A stretch of DNA of 22,039 bases from UBA5972 sp964480735 (lineage in GTDB: Bacteria; Pseudomonadota; Alphaproteobacteria; Rhodobacterales; Rhodobacteraceae), in assembly GCA_964480735.1 (NCBI GenBank), contig CAYZQS010000044.1:1-22039 (forward strand), given 5' to 3'. The notes under the pieces are model-generated. The model saw only the letters and a program-made list of their open reading frames with translations, was not told the DNA's origin and searched no databases. The position numbers and the translations under genes were made by a program. Numbering within the stretch: position 1 is the stretch's first letter; each line of letters opens with the position of its first letter. Shown one piece after another: positions 8,066 to 15,244 of the stretch.

Positions 8066-8386
8066 TCATTCCTTTGCTTTCATGGCAGCGATCTGCCGGT
8101 TTGCTTCTGCTTCATTCCTTTGGCGCTCCGCGGCCATCCGCGCCTGTTCTTTGCTGGCAATTTTGCGACTGAATACGCGCGTGACCACCACGCCGATCAA
8201 CAGTCCAACCGTCATCCCGATCACCAGCGCGCCAAAACCTGTCAGCCGAGGCACAAACATCGGCAGAAAAATCACAATAAATAACGCGGGCGCGGCGCCC
8301 GCCAAGAACCCGACGCGAGACGGGTCTGTATGGCTGGGATTGTTGATCTGGGTCATCAGACCCTCTTCCATGGCGTTGCCGGTCAT
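8066..8386 (-). CDS. Small membrane protein of the suf operon, 106 aa
   Basis: Hypothetical protein with a hydrophilic N-terminal arm (about 1-25), hydrophobic segments near 28-46 and 49-70, and a basic, Ala/Glu/Arg-rich helical tail (MAAERQRNEAEANRQIAAMK). The ATG at 8386 overlaps the previous gene's stop (ATGA); in-frame Met codons at residues 6 and 11 are alternatives. Its stop touches the next start. Its two-helix plus charged-tail layout is the same as the 122-residue neighbour, so the two may be distant relatives or may pair, but I see no clear sequence identity. No function assignable. Confidence 0.7.
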   Translation of the reverse strand: MTGNAMEEGLMTQINNPSHTDPSRVGFLAGAAPALFIVIFLPMFVPRLTGFGALVIGMTVGLLIGVVVTRVFSRKIASKEQARMAAERQRNEAEANRQIAAMKAKE

Positions 8387-8577
8387 TTGTCACCCGCCTG
8401 CTTTCTGCGAAAATACCAGCGCAATCCGCCGTAAGCTGCACCCGCCAAAGCCCCCATCGCCACCGAGAACAGAAAGTTCGGGATCAGCGACCCGCCCATG
8501 CCGGTGATAAATCCAACAAAAAACAGCGCTCCGGCCATGACCAGCCCGTAGACAACGAAATCCGGTGGTTTTTTCAT
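8383..8577 (-). CDS. Very small membrane protein of the suf operon, 64 aa
   Basis: A 64-residue protein, MKKPPDFVVYGLVMAGALFF and onward, with two glycine-rich hydrophobic segments (about 8-28 and 34-51) and a short basic end WYFRRKQAGDK. It is the first of three consecutive small membrane-protein genes after sufB. The start is 6 bp beyond the sufB stop, and the stop overlaps the next gene's ATG. Its small size makes it easy to miss, but the coupling on both sides and a clean hydrophobic pattern argue it is real. Family not recognised. Confidence 0.7.
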   Translation of the reverse strand: MKKPPDFVVYGLVMAGALFFVGFITGMGGSLIPNFLFSVAMGALAGAAYGGLRWYFRRKQAGDK

Positions 8578-8583
8578 GCCCTC

Positions 8584-10104
8584 TTACCCCACACTCCCCT
8601 CCAGCGAAATCGCCACCAGCGCCTGTGCTTCCATTGCAAACTCCATCGGCAGGGCCTGCAGCACCTCTTTGGCAAAGCCGTTCACAATCAGCGCCAGCGC
8701 CACCTCCTCGTCCATGCCGCGCTGGCGGCAGTAAAACAGCTGGTCGTCGTCCACCTTGGATGTCGTCGCCTCGTGTTCCACCCGCGAAGAATTGTTCTTC
8801 ACTTCGATATAAGGCACCGTGTGCGCCCCGCATTTGTCGCCAATCAGCAGGCTGTCACACTGGGTGTAGTTGCGCGAGTTTTTGGCCCGTGGGTGCATGG
8901 ACACCAGCCCGCGGTAAGTGTTTTGCGCTTTGCCCGCCGATATGCCCTTAGACACGATCCGGCTGCGGGTGCGTTTGCCCAGATGGGTCATCTTGGTGCC
9001 GGTATCGGCCTGCTGGTAATTATTGGCGATGGCGATGGAGTAAAATTCGCCCTGACTGTCATCGCCGCGCAAAATACAACTGGGGTATTTCCAGGTTACC
9101 GCGCTGCCGGTTTCCACCTGCGTCCACATCACCTTGGCCCGGTCGCCACGACAATCCGCGCGTTTGGTGACGAAATTATAGATCCCGCCCACGCCGTTTT
9201 CATCCCCCGGATACCAGTTTTGCACCGTGGAATACTTGATCTCAGCATCCTCAAGGATCACCAGTTCAACAACCGCCGCGTGCAGCTGGTTGGTGTCCCG
9301 CTGGGGCGCTGTGCAGCCTTCCAGATAGCTGACATAAGCGCCCTCGTCCGCGATAATCAACGTGCGCTCAAACTGGCCGGTGTTTTCCGCATTGATGCGG
9401 AAATAGGTCGACAGTTCCATCGGGCAGCGCGTGCCTTTGGGAATGTACACAAAGGAACCATCAGAAAACACGGCGGAATTCAGGGTTGCATAGAAATTAT
9501 CCGATTGCGGCACCACACTGCCCAGATATTTCTTGACCAGTTCCGGATGATCCTTGATCGCCTCTGAGATAGAACAGAATATCACCCCCGCCTTGGCCAA
9601 CTCGTCGCGAAACGTGGTGCCAACAGACACAGAGTCAAACACCGCATCCACCGCCACTTTGCGCCCCTCCGCCGGTGCGCCGCTTTCAACACCCGCCAGC
9701 ACCGCCTGTTCTTTCAAGGGAATGCCCAGCTTGGCGTAGGTTTCCAGCAGTTTTGGATCAACCTCGTCCAGCGATTTTGGCTTTTCCGCCATGCTTTTGG
9801 GCTTGGCGTAATAGTAAATATCCTGAAAATCGATCTTCGGATAGTCGACCATGGCCCATTTTGGCTCGCGCATCTGTTTCCAGCGGGCAAAGGCCGCCAG
9901 TCGCCACTCCAGCATCCATTCAGGCTCGCCATTTTTCTCAGAAATCAGACGCACGATGTCCTCGTTCACACCTTTTGGTGCGAACTCCATCTCGATGTCG
10001 GTCTCAAAGCCGTATTTATATTTGCCACCGATCGACTGTACAGCATCAACGGTGTCCTGATCGACACCGTCCTTGACTTCAACCACATTGATTACTTCGT
10101 TCAT
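8584..10104 (-). CDS. sufB: Fe-S cluster assembly scaffold SufB
   Basis: Core scaffold of the cytoplasmic SufBC2D complex, where sulfur from the desulfurase and iron meet. The protein is 506 residues, normal for alphaproteobacterial SufB. Family features include PEWMLEWRLAAFARW (61-75), the beta-helix core with CTAPQRDTNQLHAAVVEL (264-281), GKRTRSRIVSKGISAG (376-391), and the C-terminal block with Cys416 in TQCDSLLIGDKCGAHT and His444-Glu445 in RVEHEATTSK. Cys416, His444 and Glu445 correspond by spacing to the residues needed for cluster formation in E. coli SufB. The gene starts 21 bp after the class I desulfurase stop. It is followed by three small membrane-protein genes before sufC, rather than by sufC itself as in enterobacteria. 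Confidence 0.98.
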   Translation of the reverse strand: MNEVINVVEVKDGVDQDTVDAVQSIGGKYKYGFETDIEMEFAPKGVNEDIVRLISEKNGEPEWMLEWRLAAFARWKQMREPKWAMVDYPKIDFQDIYYYAKPKSMAEKPKSLDEVDPKLLETYAKLGIPLKEQAVLAGVESGAPAEGRKVAVDAVFDSVSVGTTFRDELAKAGVIFCSISEAIKDHPELVKKYLGSVVPQSDNFYATLNSAVFSDGSFVYIPKGTRCPMELSTYFRINAENTGQFERTLIIADEGAYVSYLEGCTAPQRDTNQLHAAVVELVILEDAEIKYSTVQNWYPGDENGVGGIYNFVTKRADCRGDRAKVMWTQVETGSAVTWKYPSCILRGDDSQGEFYSIAIANNYQQADTGTKMTHLGKRTRSRIVSKGISAGKAQNTYRGLVSMHPRAKNSRNYTQCDSLLIGDKCGAHTVPYIEVKNNSSRVEHEATTSKVDDDQLFYCRQRGMDEEVALALIVNGFAKEVLQALPMEFAMEAQALVAISLEGSVG

Positions 10105-10125
10105 CTGCTTTTTCCCGTCAAAATT

Positions 10126-11172
10126 TCAGGCAGCTTTGGCCTTAGTGCGTTTGTATTGATTCAACCATGTGTCAGCAAAGCGCATCAATTCGTCTTTTGT
10201 TGTGTCCGGTCCGATGGACACTCGTATGGCGGAGCCCGCGACCATATCGTCATACCCCATTGCGACCAGCACCCTACTTGATTTCACCTTGCCGCTGGAA
10301 CAGGCTGATCCGGCGGAAACCGCAAAGCCCGCCAAATCCATTTGCATCACTTGGGTTTCACCGCGCCAACCCGGCACCGCGAAACAGGATGTGTTGGGCA
10401 ATCGCGCCACGTCTTTGGCAAAAATCAGAACATCCGGCGCCGCGTCCAATATCCGTGCTTCAAACGCATCCCGCAATTCTGTCACCTGCTCCCAAAGACC
10501 GGCGCTTAGATCCCGCGCCGCCGCTTTGGCCGCCGCGCCAAATCCGGCGATGCCGATCACATTCTCTGTCCCGGCACGTCGGCCCATTTCGTGCCCGCCA
10601 CCTTTGATCTGCGCCGCCACCTTGATGCCTTTTCGCGCCACCAGCGCACCGGCGCCTTTGGGCCCGCCGATTTTGTGGGCGGTGATCATGGCCATTTCAA
10701 CGCCGGTCCAGTCAAACCCAACCGGCAGTTTGCCAAAGGCCTGCACAAAATCAGACAGAGCAAGCCCGCCTGGCAGGTCCTGCACAACGCCGGTTTCCGA
10801 GTTCACCGCCTGCAGCGTGCTTTTGGCCGGCAAATCAACGCTCACCCATCCGGTTGAATCGCATTCCAACTTCTTTTCGGTCCAAATATCCACGCAATCA
10901 TGTTCCACGCCTCCGGACAACAGCTGCCTGCCCTTCAACCCCAAAGCCGCCGCTTCGGTTGCGCCTGACGTAAAGATAATGTCCGCAGACGCAGCCCCAA
11001 AAGCATCCGCCACCTGCCCGCGCGCCCGTTCAACAATGGTTTTTGCGGCGCGGCCCTCCCCGTGAATGCTGCTGGGATTGCCCAGCACATCCATTGCCGC
11101 AATCATCGCGTCGCGCGCTTCTGGCCGCAGGGGAGCGGAGGCATTCCAGTCCAAATAACAGCGTCCACCCAT
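10126..11172 (-). CDS. Class I cysteine desulfurase (IscS/NifS-like)
   Basis: PLP enzyme releasing sulfur from cysteine, presumably for Fe-S assembly alongside SufS. The product is 348 residues, shorter than the ~400 of typical IscS. It starts GGRCYLDWNASAPLRPEA, the usual class I opening. It has FTSGATEAA (67-75), a VEHDC motif with His91, the Schiff-base lysine in TAHKIGGPKGAGAL (Lys167), RRAGTENV (198-205) and the mobile-loop cysteine in SAGSACSSG (Cys291). The usual NNETGV is NSETGV here. ATG at 11172 overlaps the regulator's TGA by one base (TGATG); a GTG immediately before it (11175) is an alternative. It lies directly after the Rrf2 regulator and 21 bp before sufB, so it is part of the isc-suf operon, which therefore encodes two different desulfurases. 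Confidence 0.94.
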   Translation of the reverse strand: MGGRCYLDWNASAPLRPEARDAMIAAMDVLGNPSSIHGEGRAAKTIVERARGQVADAFGAASADIIFTSGATEAAALGLKGRQLLSGGVEHDCVDIWTEKKLECDSTGWVSVDLPAKSTLQAVNSETGVVQDLPGGLALSDFVQAFGKLPVGFDWTGVEMAMITAHKIGGPKGAGALVARKGIKVAAQIKGGGHEMGRRAGTENVIGIAGFGAAAKAAARDLSAGLWEQVTELRDAFEARILDAAPDVLIFAKDVARLPNTSCFAVPGWRGETQVMQMDLAGFAVSAGSACSSGKVKSSRVLVAMGYDDMVAGSAIRVSIGPDTTKDELMRFADTWLNQYKRTKAKAA

Positions 11173-11630
11173 CACTCGTCCACCAATTCAAAAATCATCG
11201 GCACAGCCGGGCACGGCACCAGATCATCGCGCGTGACATCTGACAACCGGGTTTGGTGCAGGAACACATAGACATGGGCGCTGAGCTGCTCCCACAATTT
11301 ATCCGTCATATTCTGTTCAACAGAACCGCCCTCTCCACCCGAGGCTCCGGCCCCGCGCTTTAGCGCGTCCATTGTTTCGTCAACGGCGGAAAGGATTTCC
11401 GACACCCGAATGTTTTCCGGAGCCTTGGCCAGCCGGTAGCCACCCCCCGGCCCACGCACGCTGTCAACGATCCCGGCCCGGCGCAGCTTTACAAACAACT
11501 GCTCCAGATAGGCCAGCGAGATTTCCTGCCGCTTTGATATCTCGCCCAAAGACACAAGGCCGCTTTGCCCGTGCTCGGCCAAATCAGCCAGTGCGATCAT
11601 CCCGTACCGTCCTTTGGTGCTGAGTTTCAT
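11172..11630 (-). CDS. iscR: Rrf2-family regulator, IscR-like, lacking the cysteine triad
   Basis: Winged-helix transcription regulator that heads the isc-suf operon and probably represses it according to Fe-S status. The 152-residue protein opens with MKLSTKGRYGMIALADLA, followed by SLAYLEQLFVKLRRAGIVDS and RGPGGGYRLA (59-68), all hallmarks of IscR. The region where IscR normally carries three cysteines plus a histidine (about 90-107) here reads KRGAGASGGEGGSVEQNM with no cysteine. The only cysteine is Cys140 near the C-terminus (LVPCPAVP). Rhodobacter IscR is known to ligate its cluster in an atypical way with few cysteines, so this may be a lineage trait rather than a loss. First gene of the operon, with an 86-nt leader from the predicted start; the ATG is followed by the expected IscR N-terminus. 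Confidence 0.92.
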   Translation of the reverse strand: MKLSTKGRYGMIALADLAEHGQSGLVSLGEISKRQEISLAYLEQLFVKLRRAGIVDSVRGPGGGYRLAKAPENIRVSEILSAVDETMDALKRGAGASGGEGGSVEQNMTDKLWEQLSAHVYVFLHQTRLSDVTRDDLVPCPAVPMIFELVDE

Positions 11631-11652
11631 TGATTTACCAGGCTGACAGAGT

Positions 11653-11669
11653 TGACGTTTTGCACGTCA
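11653..11669. promoter_or_regulatory. Perfect inverted repeat in the iscR leader, candidate operator or RNA hairpin
   Basis: TGACGT (11653-11658), a 5-bp spacer and ACGTCA (11664-11669) form an exact palindrome 23 bp upstream of the iscR start codon. It lies downstream of the predicted promoter, so it could be an operator for the IscR-like protein (autoregulation) or another dimeric regulator, or fold as a small hairpin in the mRNA leader. The sequence does not match the classical E. coli IscR type 1 motif. Confidence 0.5.
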
Positions 11670-11713
11670 CCCCTTAGGTCCTTTTGCTGAGGATTGGGCC
11701 GCAGAAGCCCCGA

Positions 11714-11730
11714 TTTAGAATTGTTCTAGG
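11714..11730. promoter_or_regulatory. Candidate Irr/ICE iron-control box
   Basis: TTTAGAA (11714-11720), TTG, TTCTAGG (11724-11730). The inner ten bases form a perfect TAGAA/TTCTA palindrome. It matches the alphaproteobacterial Irr box (ICE), consensus as I recall it TTTAGAA-N3-TTCTAAA, at all but the last two positions. It overlaps the predicted -10 of the suf promoter, the position expected for repression by Irr when iron is scarce or for competitive control. Confidence 0.7.
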
Positions 11731-11751
11731 TTCTCCGAGGGATTTCGTCAA
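11723..11751 (-). promoter_or_regulatory. Predicted isc-suf operon promoter
   Basis: On the minus strand TTGACG (11746-11751, 5/6 match) is separated by 17 bp from TAGAAC (11723-11728, 4/6 match). Transcription would begin near 11716, giving a leader of about 86 nt before the iscR ATG at 11630. The -10 hexamer is embedded in the Irr-type box at 11714-11730. Confidence 0.6.
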
Positions 11752-11802
11752 GTATTTGATGCCCCGGCTGCAACCCGCATTGGCCGGAGTTTGAAAAACC
11801 TT

Positions 11803-12456
11803 ATGCCCGAAGTCATTTTCCCCGGCCCCGACGGGCGTCTTGAGGGGCGTTACCACCCGCAAAAAGCCAAAGACGCGCCGATTGCAATAATCCTGCACCC
11901 GCATCCGCAGTTTGGCGGCACCATGAACAACAAGGTTGTCTACAATCTGCATTACGCCTTTTATAATATGGGCTTTACCGTGTTGCGCTTCAACTTTCGC
12001 GGCATCGGGCGTTCCCAGGGTGAATATGATCAGGGCATTGGCGAGCTGTCAGACGCGGCAGCCGCCCTTGATTATCTGCAAACTTTAAACCCCAGCGCCA
12101 AACATTGCTGGGTCGCCGGATTTTCCTTTGGATCATGGATCGGTATGCAACTGCTGATGCGCCGCCCGGAAATCTCGGGGTTCATATCCGTGGCCCCCAA
12201 CGCCAATATGTACGACTTCAGCTTTCTGGCCCCCTGCCCGTCCTCTGGTCTTATCATCAACGGCACCAACGACCGCGTGGTGCCACCCGGCGACATCGAA
12301 GGGCTGGTGGAAAAGCTGCACGAGCAAAAAGGCATCACCATCACCCACACGGTGATGGAAGGCGCCGGGCATTTCTTTGAAGAGCCTTACATGGAGCCGA
12401 TGATTGAACATGTGGATACATACGTGCGACGCCGGATGACAGAGAACACGCGCTAG
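11803..12456 (+). CDS. Alpha/beta hydrolase
   Basis: A 217-residue cytoplasmic alpha/beta-hydrolase-fold protein of the small dienelactone-hydrolase-like group. An early LHPHPQFGGTMNNKVV (31-46) provides the oxyanion region. RFNFRGIGRSQGEYDQGIGE (62-81) is typical. The nucleophile elbow GFSFG places Ser108. Asp157 in NGTNDRVVP and His190 in EGAGHFF complete the triad. ATG 11803 is preferred over an in-frame TTG at 11791 because MPEVIFPGPDGRLEGRY is a clean start. It is divergent from the iscR-suf operon and shares its 172-bp upstream region, an arrangement often seen beside this operon in Rhodobacterales, so a link to Fe-S or iron control is possible. The substrate cannot be told from sequence. 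Confidence 0.9.
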   Translation: MPEVIFPGPDGRLEGRYHPQKAKDAPIAIILHPHPQFGGTMNNKVVYNLHYAFYNMGFTVLRFNFRGIGRSQGEYDQGIGELSDAAAALDYLQTLNPSAKHCWVAGFSFGSWIGMQLLMRRPEISGFISVAPNANMYDFSFLAPCPSSGLIINGTNDRVVPPGDIEGLVEKLHEQKGITITHTVMEGAGHFFEEPYMEPMIEHVDTYVRRRMTENTR

Positions 12457-12501
12457 CACCGGCGAATATATCCGCTGCATTGTCTTGGCGAAGAAAGAAT
12501 T

Positions 12502-12519
12502 TTGCTAAATTCTTAGCAA
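12502..12519 (-). terminator. Likely terminator of the liv operon
   Basis: TTGCTAA (12502-12508), loop ATTC, TTAGCAA (12513-12519): a perfect 7-bp stem. In minus-strand RNA it is followed by AATTCTTTCTT, a broken U-rich tract. It lies 65 bp beyond the livF stop and abuts the plus-strand hairpin, giving a convergent bidirectional termination zone. Confidence 0.55.
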
Positions 12520-12540
12520 GCGAATTCAAATTCGCTTTTT
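12519..12540 (+). terminator. Rho-independent terminator of the hydrolase gene
   Basis: AGCGAATT (12519-12526), CA, AATTCGCT (12529-12536) followed by TTTT. Perfect stem with a U-run on the plus strand, 62 bp after the hydrolase stop. It also prevents read-through into the convergent liv operon. Confidence 0.75.
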
Positions 12541-12584
12541 GCGCTGACCAGCGGCTCGTTGACGGCCAATTATCGGTTGATGTT

Positions 12585-13439
12585 CTAACCGCCGAGAAAA
12601 AGTCGCCCAACGTCGGGATTGGCCAACAGCGCATCGCCCTTGTCTGCCATCGCCACCTCGCCCGCCACCAGCACATAGCCCAAATCAGCAAACTCCAGCC
12701 CTTTGCGGGCGTTTTGTTCCACCATGATGATGGTTTTGCCGTCTTTTTTCTGCAGGTCTTCAAGAATGTTGAACACCATGTCAATAAATCGTGGCTCAAG
12801 ACCAATTGACGGCTCGTCAACCAGCAGCACATCCGGTTCCATCACCAGCGCACGGGAAATTTCCAGCAACCGGCGTTCACCACCCGAAAGGATGCGCGCC
12901 GGTTGGTTGGCCCGTGCGGCAAGGCGGTCGTATTTGTCAAACAGCTCGTCCGCCTTGGCGGCAGCGGCCTTGGTGGTGGCCATCAGATACCCGCCCATCA
13001 GCAGATTTTCCCGCACCGTCATGTCCGGAAATACCGAATTGTCCTGCAGGATATAGGCAATGCCGGCCTCTGCCAGCTTTTGGTTGGATTTCTGGCGGGT
13101 TACGTCTTTGCCGTCGCAGCTGATCCTGCCTGATTTGATATTGGTAAATCCGTAGATCGAGTGCAAAATCGTGGACTTGCCCGCGCCATTGGGCCCGATC
13201 AGGCACAGCGACTGGCCTTTGCTGACCACCAGATCGATATTGTGCAGGATCTCCATCGCACCATAACCCGCCACCATGTTTTCAATGGTCAGGAACGGTG
13301 ATCCGCCCGCCAGTTTCCACAGTTCATCCCGCGTGGGCGCGTCCCCTGACATTTCAGAGGCCGCTTTGGCCACGTCATCCACCGACATCACCGTGTCAAC
13401 ACTGCCCTGATGATAGCCTTTTGCCTTTTCCTCAGCCAC
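12585..13439 (-). CDS. livF: Branched-chain amino acid-type ABC transporter ATPase LivF
   Basis: Second ATPase of the HAAT importer. With a GTG start at 13439 (GGAGG nine bases upstream) the protein is 284 residues, about 45 longer than usual LivF because of an N-terminal extension starting AEEKAKGYHQGSVDT before the ABC domain begins at FLTIENMVAGYG. A TTG at 13445 overlapping the livG stop is an alternative start. Motifs: Walker A GPNGAGKST at about 82-90, signature LSGGERRLLEISRAL, Walker B VLLVDEPSIGLEP and the LivF-typical switch region IMVEQNA, where glutamine replaces the H-loop histidine, as is usual in this subfamily. Last gene of the operon; bidirectional hairpins follow. Confidence 0.92.
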   Translation of the reverse strand: MAEEKAKGYHQGSVDTVMSVDDVAKAASEMSGDAPTRDELWKLAGGSPFLTIENMVAGYGAMEILHNIDLVVSKGQSLCLIGPNGAGKSTILHSIYGFTNIKSGRISCDGKDVTRQKSNQKLAEAGIAYILQDNSVFPDMTVRENLLMGGYLMATTKAAAAKADELFDKYDRLAARANQPARILSGGERRLLEISRALVMEPDVLLVDEPSIGLEPRFIDMVFNILEDLQKKDGKTIIMVEQNARKGLEFADLGYVLVAGEVAMADKGDALLANPDVGRLFLGG

Positions 13440-13441
13440 GC

Positions 13442-14194
13442 TCAATGTCCTCCAAGGTAGGCCGCAATGACCTTTGGATTGTTCTGGATATCGGCAGGTT
13501 TGCCGCTGGCGATCAACCGTCCGGCGGCCAGAACATGGATTTCCTTGGCCAGGTTCATCATCACCCGCATATTATGCTCGATCACAAACAGGGTGACGCC
13601 AAAACGTTCGTTCGCCTGTTTCAACCGGTCGATCAGCCCGTTGATCAGGGTCGGGTTGATGCCCGCCGTCGGTTCATCCAACAGCAGCAATTCCGGCTCG
13701 TTCATCAGCGCCATAGCGAATTCCAGCAATTTTTGCTGGCCAAAGGACAGTGAGCCGGCCAGCAGGTGCTGTTTGGAGGCAAGGCCGACAAATTCCAGCA
13801 ACTCTTCCGCCCGGGTCAGATCGTCCGGATTGGGCCGGTGCAGCAGCGACCGCACGCCACCATCGCGCACCGGGCGCGAAATCAGCATGTTACGCACGCA
13901 ATCCATCTCGCCGTAGACATGGGTTTGTTGAAATGTGCGTACCATGCCAAGGCGGGCGATATGGGCGGTGCGCATCTTTTTGGTTTCCGTGCCCCGGTAT
14001 TTGATCGAGCCTTTGTCAATGGGATGATAACCACAGATCGAGCCAAACAACGTGGACTTGCCGGACCCGTTGGGGCCAATCAGCCCCACGATCTCGCCCT
14101 TTCGGACAGTCAGCGAAATATCCTCGTTCGCGATCACGCCGCCAAAATTTTTGGAAACGCCCGACACGTCCAGCATGATTTCGCCGTCGCTCAT
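13442..14194 (-). CDS. livG: Branched-chain amino acid-type ABC transporter ATPase LivG
   Basis: First ATPase of the importer, which with LivF powers uptake through LivHM. The 250-residue protein has Walker A GPNGSGKST at 40-48, FQQTHVYGEM (Q-loop) near 88-97, signature LSFGQQKLLEFA at 149-160, Walker B LLLLDEPTAGINP at 169-181 and the switch histidine in VIEHNMRVMM (His207). This is the standard LivG length and motif set. The ATG at 14194 overlaps the livM stop (ATGA), so it is coupled to livM; its TGA overlaps the alternative livF start. The substrate class is inferred from family membership. Confidence 0.94.
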   Translation of the reverse strand: MSDGEIMLDVSGVSKNFGGVIANEDISLTVRKGEIVGLIGPNGSGKSTLFGSICGYHPIDKGSIKYRGTETKKMRTAHIARLGMVRTFQQTHVYGEMDCVRNMLISRPVRDGGVRSLLHRPNPDDLTRAEELLEFVGLASKQHLLAGSLSFGQQKLLEFAMALMNEPELLLLDEPTAGINPTLINGLIDRLKQANERFGVTLFVIEHNMRVMMNLAKEIHVLAAGRLIASGKPADIQNNPKVIAAYLGGH

Positions 14195-15234
14195 GGATTT
14201 GCCTCAGCGCCGGTCTTGCCAAATCCAAGGGCGCGGCGGGCGCGGTCAAAGCCGCCCATAACACCGCCGGGAAAAAACACCACGATAATGACAATCAGCA
14301 ATCCCAGCGCCACCCGCTGCCAGCCAAACAGGAACGTCCAGAAAAACTCTTTAAACAGCTGAAAGACCACCGCGCCAATGATCGGACCCCAAATCGTACC
14401 TTTGCCGCCAATCAGCGTCATCAGCAGCATCCACACGCCAATTGTCGGCGCCGAAAACGCCACTTCGGTCGGGTCGATAAAGTTTTTGGCCGACCCATAG
14501 ATACCACCGGCAATCGCCGCGAAAAAAGCCGCAATCGCCCAGGCAAAGGCTTTCACCTCGGCGGTTGGCAGGCCCATAGCCTCTGCCTTGTCCTCGTTGT
14601 CCCGGATGGCGTTCATCACAAATCCAAAGCGGGTTGAATACAGCCAGCGCAGCAGGATGAAAAAGACCGCAACCACAAACAGGCCGATGAAATACAGCAG
14701 CGGCATCAGTTCCAGCGTGCGCGGCGGCTGGATGAAATTCATGCCCGACCCGGCTCCAAGGATGTGCATCGTGCTGGCAAATTCACCTGCCGCCACACCC
14801 AGCCCCAAAGTGCCGATGGCAAAGTAGTGGCCGCGCATTTTCAGCAGTTGAGAGCCAACAATCAGGCCCAGCAAAAAGTTTAAAACGGCAACGATGGCCA
14901 GCCCGATCACAAGTGACGCGATAAACGTCGGCGTGTCCACCGCAAAACTCGACAGGTTGCCGCCCTCCGCCGCATTATAGACCGCCAGAGTAAACCCGCC
15001 GGCCCAAACCTGAATCGACGCCACCAGATACATGCCAACGCCGAAAAACAGGATGTTGCCGAAAGAATTGTACCCCATCTGCCCGCCCAGCATGTCCCAG
15101 CTTAGCGCGATCAGAATAAACACCATGAGGTCTGCCAACTGCGTCATGTTGTTGGGCAAAATAAGTGGCGCAGCAAGGAACAATCCCAGGACAACCGCCG
15201 CGATCAGCCACTGCAAAGAGGATGTTTTTATCAC
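14191..15234 (-). CDS. livM: Branched-chain amino acid-type ABC transporter permease LivM
   Basis: Integral inner-membrane permease of the importer. The 347-residue protein has about nine hydrophobic segments. The LivM hallmark regions are ALSWDMLGGQMGYNSFGNIL in the first third, AIGTLGLGVAAGEFA in the middle, and AFAWAIAAFFAAIAGGIYGS followed by IGGKGTIWGPIIGAVVF near the end; the loop GGKGTIWGP is the ATPase-coupling EAA-like loop. It ends in a basic tail containing GFDRARRALGFGK. The start is a GTG at 15234, with GGGACC upstream and 10 bp after the livH stop. It overlaps livG by four bases. Confidence 0.93.
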   Translation of the reverse strand: MIKTSSLQWLIAAVVLGLFLAAPLILPNNMTQLADLMVFILIALSWDMLGGQMGYNSFGNILFFGVGMYLVASIQVWAGGFTLAVYNAAEGGNLSSFAVDTPTFIASLVIGLAIVAVLNFLLGLIVGSQLLKMRGHYFAIGTLGLGVAAGEFASTMHILGAGSGMNFIQPPRTLELMPLLYFIGLFVVAVFFILLRWLYSTRFGFVMNAIRDNEDKAEAMGLPTAEVKAFAWAIAAFFAAIAGGIYGSAKNFIDPTEVAFSAPTIGVWMLLMTLIGGKGTIWGPIIGAVVFQLFKEFFWTFLFGWQRVALGLLIVIIVVFFPGGVMGGFDRARRALGFGKTGAEANP

Positions 15235-15244
15235 GACTTGGTCC

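Noticed and set aside
8773..9567. Long plus-strand open frame opposite sufB
   Set aside because: Shadow of sufB, whose family motifs are unmistakable on the other strand.
10169..11065. 298-codon plus-strand frame opposite the class I desulfurase
   Set aside because: Shadow; Pro/Ala/Ser-rich translation without any motif.
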